Of a DNA stretch of 13,848 bases, positions 1 through 6,408 are shown in pieces. The stretch's first letter is position 1. Every line of letters begins with the position of its first letter. The position numbers were made by a program, and so were the translations under genes. The notes under the pieces are model-generated. The model was not told where the DNA came from and made no database searches. It worked only from the letters and a program-made list of their open reading frames with translations. This DNA is from Treponema sp. (lineage in GTDB: Bacteria; Spirochaetota; Spirochaetia; Treponematales; Breznakiellaceae). The stretch lies in NCBI GenBank assembly GCA_031257695.1, contig JAIROB010000231.1, positions 1-13,848 of the forward strand. The letters are read 5' to 3'.

Positions 1-57
1 CCTCTTTCCCGGCTTCCGGGGGCCGTCATACTGGTTGGGGATGACTTCGGTTTTCAT
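1..57 (-). CDS. Start of a leftward gene, product unknown (partial)
   Basis: An ATG at 57-55 on the minus strand opens a frame that stays open to the window edge (19 codons, beginning MKTEVIPNQYDGPRKPGKR). GGAGG lies 12 nt upstream, a little far but usable, and a TTGTAT/TATAAT promoter candidate lies further upstream at 142-114. The fragment is rich in basic residues and proline and matches no family I can name. The short length leaves open that this is not a gene, but the promoter and ribosome-binding site together make it more likely than chance. Confidence 0.45.
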   Translation of the reverse strand, partial: MKTEVIPNQYDGPRKPGKR

Positions 58-113
58 TGAGCGGGGGTTCCTCCATCGTGCATTTATCGTGCTTTTATTC
101 CGCACGGCTTGAC

Positions 114-142
114 ATTATATGGTCATAACGCACAATATACAA
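114..142 (-). promoter_or_regulatory. Putative sigma70-type promoter for the leftward partial gene
   Basis: Reading the minus strand, TTGTAT (142-137) is followed after 17 nt by a perfect TATAAT (119-114). Transcription would start near 107, giving a leader of about 50 nt before the ATG at 57. The leader contains two copies of GCACGAT 11 nt apart (plus-strand ATCGTGC at 75-81 and 86-92). A palindrome ends directly next to the -35 box. A plus-strand TTGACA (109-114) overlaps this -10 box, but no good plus-strand -10 follows it at the right distance. Confidence 0.45.
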
Positions 143-179
143 TATAAGGTAATTCCTTATACTATCGGTAATTGCCGAT
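143..179. repeat. Two adjacent palindromes sharing a GGTAATT centre
   Basis: TATAAGG-TAATT-CCTTATA (143-161) is a 7-bp inverted repeat around a 5-nt centre. ATCGG-TAATTG-CCGAT (164-179) is a 5-bp inverted repeat. They lie two bases apart and both contain GGTAATT. They sit between the -35 box of the leftward promoter and the half-tRNA at 212-265. They could be operator half-sites for a dimeric regulator or integrase-binding sites beside an att core. The sequence alone does not decide between these. Confidence 0.5.
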
Positions 180-211
180 GCCACAACGATTTAGAGGAGC
201 GGAGAAAAGAA

Positions 212-265
212 AACTCAAAATCTGCTGTCCGCAAGGATGTAAGAGTTCAAGTCTCTTCGCCGGTA
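212..265 (+). pseudogene. 3' half of tRNA-Leu(CAA), 5' half absent
   Basis: The sequence fits the 3' part of a leucine tRNA. The anticodon loop CTCAAAA is at 214-220 (anticodon CAA 216-218), followed by the 3' anticodon stem TCTGC and a class II variable arm TCC-GCAA-GGA. The T arm AAGAG-TTCAAGT-CTCTT is at 241-257, the 3' acceptor strand CGCCGGT at 258-264 and discriminator A at 265. No CCA is encoded. Upstream, the bases that should form the 5' anticodon stem (GAAAA) pair badly, and neither a D arm nor an ACCGGCG-like acceptor strand is found. Homology beginning at the anticodon loop and running to the 3' end is the classic extent of a tRNA attachment site left by a tyrosine integrase. A decayed tRNA gene is the alternative. 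Confidence 0.7.
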
Positions 266-292
266 TAGGTCAAGCCGCAATAGAAATAAAAG

Positions 293-2092
293 TTAATAGT
301 AAATCTGTATGTGCTCCGTGGGGAGCTGGTGTTTCATTTTGACCATCAGGGTTTGTTCCGACGGCGAATAGGCCCAGCCGGAAGAATCGTAACCCTCAAA
401 CCGGGGATCCGTGCGGAAGGGGATGCCGTAAAGCCGTATCTGGGTAAAGGGCCGTATGCCCCGGATGAACATATAATGTGTTTCCCCCCTTGGGAAAACC
501 GCGGCAATATCCAGCATATTATTTTCCTGGTCGAAATTTGCGGTTACCCCGGAAGCGGCAGTCAGGGTCCAGACGCCGTTGGCTGCGGCGTGGAGGCCGG
601 CGGCCCGGGCGGAATCGTCCCCAAGCCGGAGCAGGCGGTATATCCGGGCGGAGCTTAGGGTAGCGCCGGAATCCGCTTCGATTTCGCCGTTTGCCGCCAG
701 GCGCAGGGCAAGGGGCGCCGTTCCGGTCTTGCCTACAAAAGCGAGAACCGACAGAACCAGAGAACGGCCTATCTCCGTCCAAACTTCCTGACCGGTGTGT
801 TCGCCATAGGCTATCAATCCTGCCCCTAAACGGCTGTTGTATTCCAGATCCGCGGTTTCGCCGTCAAACACCGCGATTCGCTCCCCCTTATAGCCGGCTG
901 CGATTTTTCCGGACAGGGAAAAACAGGCCTGATCCGCCAGTTCCTCAAAGGGGTTGTCCTCCGAGGGCCGGTAGAGCAGCCAGTCCGCGTATCCTTCCAG
1001 AATGCCCGGGATGAGGTCCGGGTCTATGCCGTCAATGCCGTTGACTATCGCCGCGCCGCTGTCGATAAGATTGCTGTGGCCCCGGACAGCCAGAAATTCA
1101 ACCGCATGGGGATCCTTCAAAAAATCCGCAGACCCGTCGGCGATAAGCCTGGATAAACGGCTGAAATTTTCCCGCTCATATACAATGCTGGAACGGAGCC
1201 CCTGATCCATGCGCCCCAGATAGACCGCGGGCATAAAGCTCCATTCGGTTTCCCTTGAAAAATCGGTGGATAGAGCGGTTACCGCAGATTGATAGACGCC
1301 GCGGGGCACGGATTCGGCAAGGTAGGCCAGCGCCGTCTCCTCGTCCATGGCGCTGCCCGGGGAAAGCCTCCACAGCGCGAAGGATCTGTCCAGCCAGTGG
1401 TTCAGCGCCTCGTCGTAGCGCCCCTTGTCCCGGGCGGCGGCCAGGATAAACCGGGAAGGATCAAAAGCCTCGGTTCCCGGCACCGTTCCATAGGAAGCCG
1501 CCGGTTCACGGGAGTCTATGACGATCAAACGCCGGGCAAAATCCACCGTTGAAGCGTTGAGTCTATAGTTTTTTCCACCGGCAATGACATAGGATTCTCC
1601 GTCCGCGTTGCGCCTGATCCGGGAAGACCGCAAAAGCCGGTAGGGAAGCTCCAGGGCCTGGCAGTCTTCGGGCAAAGTGACGCTGATCTGCAGTTCCTGG
1701 GTTCCGCCGCTGTGCCGGCTGGCAAAGCTGATTTCCGCTCCCCCCGAAAGCCGGAACAGGACGGCGCGATCCGAAACGGTCATGGCGGCAGGCCGGGCGC
1801 GTTCCCGGCTGCCGGAACCGGTCAGAAGGCTGAGGCTGTCGTCGCCGTCATCATCGGTAAGGAAGAACGCCATGCCTCCGTATACGATCCCGGCCTCCCC
1901 CTCCAGCAGCCGTTCAGCGCCCTGGAGCGTTTCGGCGGTTTCCTGGGCGTCATAGCTGCCGGAAACTACAAAATCGCCAACCTTGAGGGTAAAGTTCCGG
2001 CGATTGGCAAATTGGATGCTAACCAGGAGGATAAATATTCCCGCATACACAGCAACGAGACCTATGGAACGGAGAAAAATAGGCTTTTTCAC
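293..2092 (-). CDS. Membrane-anchored extracytoplasmic protein of unknown function
   Basis: 599 residues starting with GTG at 2092-2090; AGGA lies 4 nt upstream and the next internal Met is far downstream. Residues about 9-27 form one hydrophobic helix after a KK/R-containing N-terminus, so the protein is probably anchored in the inner membrane with its bulk outside the cytoplasm. Three zones are visible: a beta-rich part (about 30-200), a helical middle (about 210-480) with repeated Leu/Ala/Tyr/Trp patterns, and a beta-rich C-terminus (about 500-599). No catalytic motif or named domain is recognised. It is transcribed away from the TPR lipoprotein operon with only 74 bp between them. A helical toroid followed by a beta domain, as in some polysaccharide-active enzymes, is possible but speculative. 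The gene is intact. Confidence 0.75.
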   Translation of the reverse strand: MKKPIFLRSIGLVAVYAGIFILLVSIQFANRRNFTLKVGDFVVSGSYDAQETAETLQGAERLLEGEAGIVYGGMAFFLTDDDGDDSLSLLTGSGSRERARPAAMTVSDRAVLFRLSGGAEISFASRHSGGTQELQISVTLPEDCQALELPYRLLRSSRIRRNADGESYVIAGGKNYRLNASTVDFARRLIVIDSREPAASYGTVPGTEAFDPSRFILAAARDKGRYDEALNHWLDRSFALWRLSPGSAMDEETALAYLAESVPRGVYQSAVTALSTDFSRETEWSFMPAVYLGRMDQGLRSSIVYERENFSRLSRLIADGSADFLKDPHAVEFLAVRGHSNLIDSGAAIVNGIDGIDPDLIPGILEGYADWLLYRPSEDNPFEELADQACFSLSGKIAAGYKGERIAVFDGETADLEYNSRLGAGLIAYGEHTGQEVWTEIGRSLVLSVLAFVGKTGTAPLALRLAANGEIEADSGATLSSARIYRLLRLGDDSARAAGLHAAANGVWTLTAASGVTANFDQENNMLDIAAVFPRGETHYMFIRGIRPFTQIRLYGIPFRTDPRFEGYDSSGWAYSPSEQTLMVKMKHQLPTEHIQIYY

Positions 2093-2096
2093 AATA

Positions 2097-2147
2097 TCCT
2101 ATGACATCCTATGGGCGTTCATATTACAACTTGTTGCTTTTCCTATG
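2097..2147. repeat. Three copies of TCCTATG between divergent genes
   Basis: TCCTATG occurs at 2097-2103, 2107-2113 and 2141-2147 in the 74-bp space between two divergent genes. The first two copies are 10 bp apart and both extend to ATCCTATG; the third is 34 bp further on. They would lie on roughly the same face of the helix. On the minus strand the nearest copy also supplies the AGGA in front of the GTG start at 2092, so part of the recurrence may reflect ribosome-binding sequence. Confidence 0.35.
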
Positions 2148-2159
2148 ATCATATACTAT
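2131..2159 (+). promoter_or_regulatory. Possible promoter of the TPR-DHH-TraB operon, giving a near-leaderless mRNA
   Basis: TTGTTG (2131-2136) and TACTAT (2154-2159) are spaced by 17 nt. Transcription would start about 2166, essentially at the ATG at 2167. That agrees with the lack of any Shine-Dalgarno sequence before this ATG (preceding bases ATACCGTAA). TATACT at 2152-2157 is an alternative -10 with a 15-nt spacer. Both boxes are imperfect, so confidence is limited. Confidence 0.35.
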
Positions 2160-2166
2160 ACCGTAA

Positions 2167-3615
2167 ATGAGCACGAAATTGAATACCCAAAAAGCGGGGG
2201 TTAGGCTCCTGCCGGTGTTGAGCGTTCTCTGGCTTTTTGCCTGTTCCTCCCCTCCGCCTGAACAGGCGCCCCTCCATGATTATGCCAGGGAGGAAGACGC
2301 TCCCCGGATTGTTCCTGACGCGCCGCTCCAAACCGACACCCAGTCCGTCCTGAACGCCGTGGCGGATGCGCTTGGCAGCCGGGATTACGAAACCGCCCTG
2401 GCCCATTTTGATCGCCTGGAAAGCGACGGGGCGCTTTCTTCCGGCATAGCGCTTTTAAAGGCTTCGGTGTTGGGCTCCGCGGGGAAAGCCGGGGAAGGGA
2501 GGACCCTGGCGGAACGGATCCTATCCGAAGAACCGGACAACACGGAGGCGCTGTACGTGCTATCCACCCTGGAAGGCGCCCTGGGAAAGGAGCGGGAACA
2601 AAAGGCGACTCTGGAACGCCTGCTGCGGATTGAGCCGGACCATGCGCGGGCGCTCGTCGCGCTGGGGGACGCGGCGTTCCGGGCCAGATCCCTGTCGACG
2701 GCGGCGTCCTATTACGACCGGGCCCTGGCCGCGGAACCGGACAACGGCGACGCCCTGGTCGGCAGGGCCGGGGTGTACCGCTACCAGCGAAACCCCAAAC
2801 AGGCGGAGGCGCTGCTAAACAGGGCCGTTGTCCTCTACCCCCAATGGACCAGGCCCTTAACCGACCGGGCCCGGCTCTACGAAGGGGCAGGCTTTTATGC
2901 CGATGCCTTAAACGATCTGGACCGCGCCAAAAAAATCGACGGCAATGATTACTGGATAGCCCTGGACCGGGGCATAGCGCTGGTGGATCTGGGCCGGAAA
3001 GAGGAGGCGCTCGCCGAATTTGACCGCGCCATAGCCATGGATGCGGATATTTTTTTCCCCTATGTGTACAGGGCGGGAATCAGGGATGATTTCGGAGACT
3101 TCGAAGGGGCGGAACAGGACTATACCGTTCTGACCAGGCTAAACCCGGAATACTACTTTGCCTTTGAAGGGATTGGGATTCACAAAATGCGTAAGGGGCT
3201 CTGGGCCGAAGCCAGGGATAATTTTATGGAAGCCTATAAACAATCGCCGGACACCACCTCCTACGCCCTGCTTGCCTCCCTGTGCTGGATGCGGGCGGGC
3301 CGTCTCCAGGATCCGAGATCTTTCCTGGCCCAGGCGCTCAGAAAGGTCAAGCGGGACAGCCTGGACTACGCGGTGCTCCGGCTGTACCAGGATCTGAACG
3401 GCGACGGCGATGTCGCGGCGCGGCTGGACAGGGAAACGGATGTCATGCTGAAAGCGCAGATGTTGTACTATTTGGCAAGCTATTACGATGTTCGGGGCAA
3501 TACTACCCTTGCGAACAGGTATTATACCCAGATCCATGAAATGGGCCGGCAGCCTATTATTGAATGGCGCCTTAACGAGATGGTCATGGAAGAACGAAAC
3601 TTAAAGGCTCTGTGA
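2167..3615 (+). CDS. Tetratricopeptide-repeat lipoprotein
   Basis: 482 residues. A signal peptide (about 1-25) ends in a lipobox L23-F-A-C26, so the mature protein should be lipidated on Cys26 and held at a membrane facing the periplasm or the surface. From about residue 72 to 460 the sequence is almost entirely TPR-like helix pairs, about nine or ten by eye, with recurrent A..Y..AL...P signatures (for example ASYYDRALAAEPDN and ALAEFDRAIAMD). TPR domains act as protein-binding scaffolds; the partner is not visible. ATG 2167 is chosen because it gives a complete signal peptide, although no ribosome-binding site precedes it. Its TGA overlaps the start of the DHH gene, so this is the first gene of an operon. 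Confidence 0.85.
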   Translation: MSTKLNTQKAGVRLLPVLSVLWLFACSSPPPEQAPLHDYAREEDAPRIVPDAPLQTDTQSVLNAVADALGSRDYETALAHFDRLESDGALSSGIALLKASVLGSAGKAGEGRTLAERILSEEPDNTEALYVLSTLEGALGKEREQKATLERLLRIEPDHARALVALGDAAFRARSLSTAASYYDRALAAEPDNGDALVGRAGVYRYQRNPKQAEALLNRAVVLYPQWTRPLTDRARLYEGAGFYADALNDLDRAKKIDGNDYWIALDRGIALVDLGRKEEALAEFDRAIAMDADIFFPYVYRAGIRDDFGDFEGAEQDYTVLTRLNPEYYFAFEGIGIHKMRKGLWAEARDNFMEAYKQSPDTTSYALLASLCWMRAGRLQDPRSFLAQALRKVKRDSLDYAVLRLYQDLNGDGDVAARLDRETDVMLKAQMLYYLASYYDVRGNTTLANRYYTQIHEMGRQPIIEWRLNEMVMEERNLKAL

Positions 3616-4637
3616 TGGGCCGTTTTTCACGGCTCCTGGAAATGCTGGAGGAGTCCTGCCGCCTGTCGGATCAGCTTTTCGGCGCGGCCAAACCAGGCCC
3701 CCTGCGGCGGGTGGTGATCCAAACCCACGATTTTCCTGATCACGACGCTATGGCATCCGCCTTTGCCCTGAGCCTGCTCTTTGAACGGTTTGGTTTTACG
3801 CCCAAGCTGTTGTACCGGGGCCTTATCCGCAGCTATTCCCTCTGGTCCATGATTTCCGATCTGGCCATCCCCGTCTCCAGGGTAACGGGCGAAGTAAGCG
3901 GAGAGTGGATCCATGCGCCCTGTATTGTGGTGGACGGAAACCCCACCAATAGCAACGCCCGGCAAATAACGGACTGCCTTTTAGGGGTGATCGATCACCA
4001 CGGCAATTCCGAACAGCCGGACTGTCCCTTTGTGGATATCCGAACCGATTACGGCTCCTGTTCTTCCATTATCGAAAGCTACTGGCACGAATTGAACCTG
4101 CTCCCCGACAAGATCGCCGCCACCGCGCTGCTCATGGGCATACAAATGGACACGGACTTTCTTTCCCGCCGGGTGCACCAGGCGGATCTGGATTCCCTGC
4201 ACCGCATTTTTTTTACCGCCGACTGGGAATACGGTTCCCGGGTGGTAAAAAGGGCGCTTTCAAGAAAGGATCTCACTTCCTTCCAGACCGCCATTGCCAA
4301 CGCCCGGATGCAGGAGGGGATCTTCTTCACCGTGATTAGCGAAGATATCACCCAGGAAGCCATTGCGATCCTGGCGGATTTTTTTCTGCGGCTCAAGGAA
4401 GTTTCCATCACCATTTTAGTGGAAAACAAGGGGGAGACCAGGCCCGTGTCGGTGCGGAGCCAACTGCCGGAGGTTTCCGCCGCCCGGGTCGTGCAAACCG
4501 CTTTGCAGGGCATTGGCGAAGGCGGCGGCCATGATTATATGGCGGGGGGACTGCTGTTTCCCGGCGCCGAAATAAGCGACGACGATCTGTTCCGCCGATT
4601 CTTTTCGGCGATCAAAGGAGAAGACATACAACCGTGA
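3615..4637 (+). CDS. DHH/DHHA1-family phosphoesterase (NrnA-like nanoRNase/cyclic dinucleotide type)
   Basis: 340 residues. The N-terminal DHH domain shows motif I H38-D-F-P-D-H-D-A45, an acidic residue at D107 (VVDGNPT), the DHH triplet at 127-129 (VIDHHGN) and D179-T-D181. The C-terminal DHHA1 domain ends with GGGH at 303-306 followed by an AGG turn. These are the Mn2+-binding and substrate-binding signatures of cytoplasmic phosphoesterases that degrade nanoRNAs, pAp or linear and cyclic dinucleotides. The exact substrate cannot be read from sequence. ATG 3615 forms a TGATG overlap with the upstream stop and has AAAGG 7 nt before it; GTG 3612 would add one residue. Translational coupling to the TPR lipoprotein and to TraB suggests shared expression. 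Confidence 0.85.
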   Translation: MGRFSRLLEMLEESCRLSDQLFGAAKPGPLRRVVIQTHDFPDHDAMASAFALSLLFERFGFTPKLLYRGLIRSYSLWSMISDLAIPVSRVTGEVSGEWIHAPCIVVDGNPTNSNARQITDCLLGVIDHHGNSEQPDCPFVDIRTDYGSCSSIIESYWHELNLLPDKIAATALLMGIQMDTDFLSRRVHQADLDSLHRIFFTADWEYGSRVVKRALSRKDLTSFQTAIANARMQEGIFFTVISEDITQEAIAILADFFLRLKEVSITILVENKGETRPVSVRSQLPEVSAARVVQTALQGIGEGGGHDYMAGGLLFPGAEISDDDLFRRFFSAIKGEDIQP

Positions 4638-5812
4638 AGGACAACCGTGTTACTTTTGTTGCGGGGGGCCGCACAATCATTCTCATCGGCACCGCCCATG
4701 TTTCCCGGGAGAGCATTGAGGAAGTTGCCGGGGTAATCAGGAGCGAAAGGCCGGATCAGGTCTGCGTGGAGCTTGACGCGGAACGCTATAACTCCATGGC
4801 GGAGAAGGACAACTGGGAAAAGCTGAACGTAGTTAAGGTGTTCCGGGAGGGCAGGGGTTTTCTGCTTATGGCTAACCTGGTCCTTTCCGGTTTTCAGCGC
4901 CGTATGGGAAATGAGCTGGGGGTTAAGCCCGGAGAAGAAATGAAAATCGCCGTGGACACCGCATCTGAATTGGGCATTCCCCACAGGTTCTGCGATCGGG
5001 AAGTGCAGATCACCCTTCGCCGCGCCTGGGCCCGCTGCGGTTTTTGGAGCAAAAGCAAACTCCTGGCATCCCTGATATCCGGCGCCTTCGCCACAGAAAA
5101 ACTAAGCGAAGCGGAAATTGAGGGCCTTAAGAACCGCAGCGAACTGGACGGCATGATGTCCGAGCTGGCAGACTATCTGCCTCCGGTAAAGGAGACCCTC
5201 ATCGACGAGCGGGACCGGTACCTGGCCGCCAGGATTTGGTCCGGCGGCGCGGCGCGGCAGGTCGCCGTGGTCGGCGCCGGGCATCTTCCGGGGATAAAGG
5301 CCCATCTGGAAAGGATCGCCGCCGGGGAGGAAAACGCCGATGTCGCGGACCTGGACAAACTCCCTTCGGCATCGGCCTTTTCCAGGATTGCCGGCTGGAT
5401 CATCCCCCTCATCATTGCGGCGATCATCGGCCTTGGCTTTCTCCGCGCCGGCGCCGGGATCAGCCTCTCCATGCTGCTCCGCTGGGCGCTCTGGAACGGC
5501 TCTCTGGCGGCGCTGGGAACCCTTATCGCTCTGGGGCACCCCCTGTCTATTCTGGTTTCCTTTATAGGCGCCCCTGTCGCCACCATCAACCCCTTTATCG
5601 GGGTCGGCCTTTTTTCAGGCGTCACCGAAGCCACCCTACGCAAACCCAGGGTCCAGGACGCGGAAACCATCTCCGACGATGTTTCCAGCCTGCGGGGGAT
5701 CTACCGGAACCGGATTACCAGGGCCCTGCTGGTGTTTCTCCTTTCTTCTATCGGGGGAATGGCGGGGAATTTTATCGCCATCCCTTCCCTGGCGGGCTTA
5801 TTGGGCAAATAA
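4634..5812 (+). CDS. TraB/PrgY-family membrane protein
   Basis: 392 residues. The N-terminal TraB domain has GTAHVS at 19-24, an acidic ELDAER segment at 46-51, the G-E-E-M plus CDRE segments around 100-123, and a conserved AGHLPG near 213-221. From about 253 to 391 several hydrophobic stretches form a C-terminal membrane domain, probably three to five helices. TraB relatives include enterococcal PrgY/TraB, which limit pheromone activity, and the wider GumN/Tiki superfamily of putative metallopeptidases; conserved Glu and His residues are compatible with that. The GTG start overlaps the DHH stop (GTGA, 4634-4637). AAAGGAG sits at 4614-4620, rather far (13 nt) from the start. It is the last gene of the operon and converges with the nitroreductase gene 20 bp on. 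Its biological role is uncertain. Confidence 0.85.
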   Translation: MKDNRVTFVAGGRTIILIGTAHVSRESIEEVAGVIRSERPDQVCVELDAERYNSMAEKDNWEKLNVVKVFREGRGFLLMANLVLSGFQRRMGNELGVKPGEEMKIAVDTASELGIPHRFCDREVQITLRRAWARCGFWSKSKLLASLISGAFATEKLSEAEIEGLKNRSELDGMMSELADYLPPVKETLIDERDRYLAARIWSGGAARQVAVVGAGHLPGIKAHLERIAAGEENADVADLDKLPSASAFSRIAGWIIPLIIAAIIGLGFLRAGAGISLSMLLRWALWNGSLAALGTLIALGHPLSILVSFIGAPVATINPFIGVGLFSGVTEATLRKPRVQDAETISDDVSSLRGIYRNRITRALLVFLLSSIGGMAGNFIAIPSLAGLLGK

Positions 5813-5832
5813 ATTCACGAAGAGAAACAGCG

Positions 5833-6408
5833 CTACTTGTAGCTTACCACGCTGTCCGCCGCTTTCCTGGAGGACGCCGCCGTTACCGCGTCGGCGGGGA
5901 GGCGGCCTATCCGCACCAGCGCCACGGCGCTGTGTCCGGAGGGGAGGCCAAGTTCCCTCTTGAGACGGGCGTTAAGGGCGTCTATGGGGCCGGTGTAGAT
6001 CCGGGAGCCGAGCCCCAGCGCCTGGGCGGCCAGATAGATGCTCTGGGTGGCCAGGCCGCAGTCCAGTATGGCGGCGCCGTTAGTTTTGCCGTCCCCGGGC
6101 GCGGAAACGACGATCAGAATATTGTCTTCGACGACGTTGGACAGGATGCGCTGGGCAAGTTTCTGATCCCGGACCACGGTGAAATGCCAGTTCTGGCGGT
6201 TGGCGGCGCTGGGAGAGCGCACCGCCGCGGCGAGGATCCTGTCCAGATCAGCGGCGCTTATGGCTCCCGGGGCAAAAACCCGGGGGGAATAGTGGCCGGT
6301 GATAACCCCAATAGCTTGTGTGTCCACATCCGCGGCATTGAGGCCGCCGACGGCAAGGGTCAGGGCGCCTGCAATGAGGAGGGCCTTGAACAGTGTTTTT
6401 CTAGTCAT
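5833..6408 (-). CDS. Nitroreductase-family flavoprotein with a signal peptide
   Basis: 191 residues. The N-terminus MTRKTLFKALLIAGALTLAV is a typical Sec signal, with a likely cleavage site after A25 or A26 (GLNA-AD). The mature part is a compact nitroreductase fold: RSPSAANRQNW at 64-74 is the FMN-phosphate-binding motif, and the sequence ends with the usual basic/valine C-terminal strand (KAADSVVSYK). Family members use FMN and NAD(P)H to reduce nitro or quinone-like substrates, normally in the cytoplasm, so export is unusual. The ATG overlaps the M16 stop by 8 nt and has GAAGG about 8 nt upstream, so the two are translationally coupled. The substrate and electron donor are unknown. The lead could instead be an uncleaved anchor. 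Confidence 0.85.
   Translation of the reverse strand: MTRKTLFKALLIAGALTLAVGGLNAADVDTQAIGVITGHYSPRVFAPGAISAADLDRILAAAVRSPSAANRQNWHFTVVRDQKLAQRILSNVVEDNILIVVSAPGDGKTNGAAILDCGLATQSIYLAAQALGLGSRIYTGPIDALNARLKRELGLPSGHSAVALVRIGRLPADAVTAASSRKAADSVVSYK

Noticed and set aside
5832..5843. GCTAC-TT-GTAGC palindrome between convergent genes, considered as a terminator
   Set aside because: The 2-nt loop is too small, the stem is AT-weak, and no T run follows on either strand.
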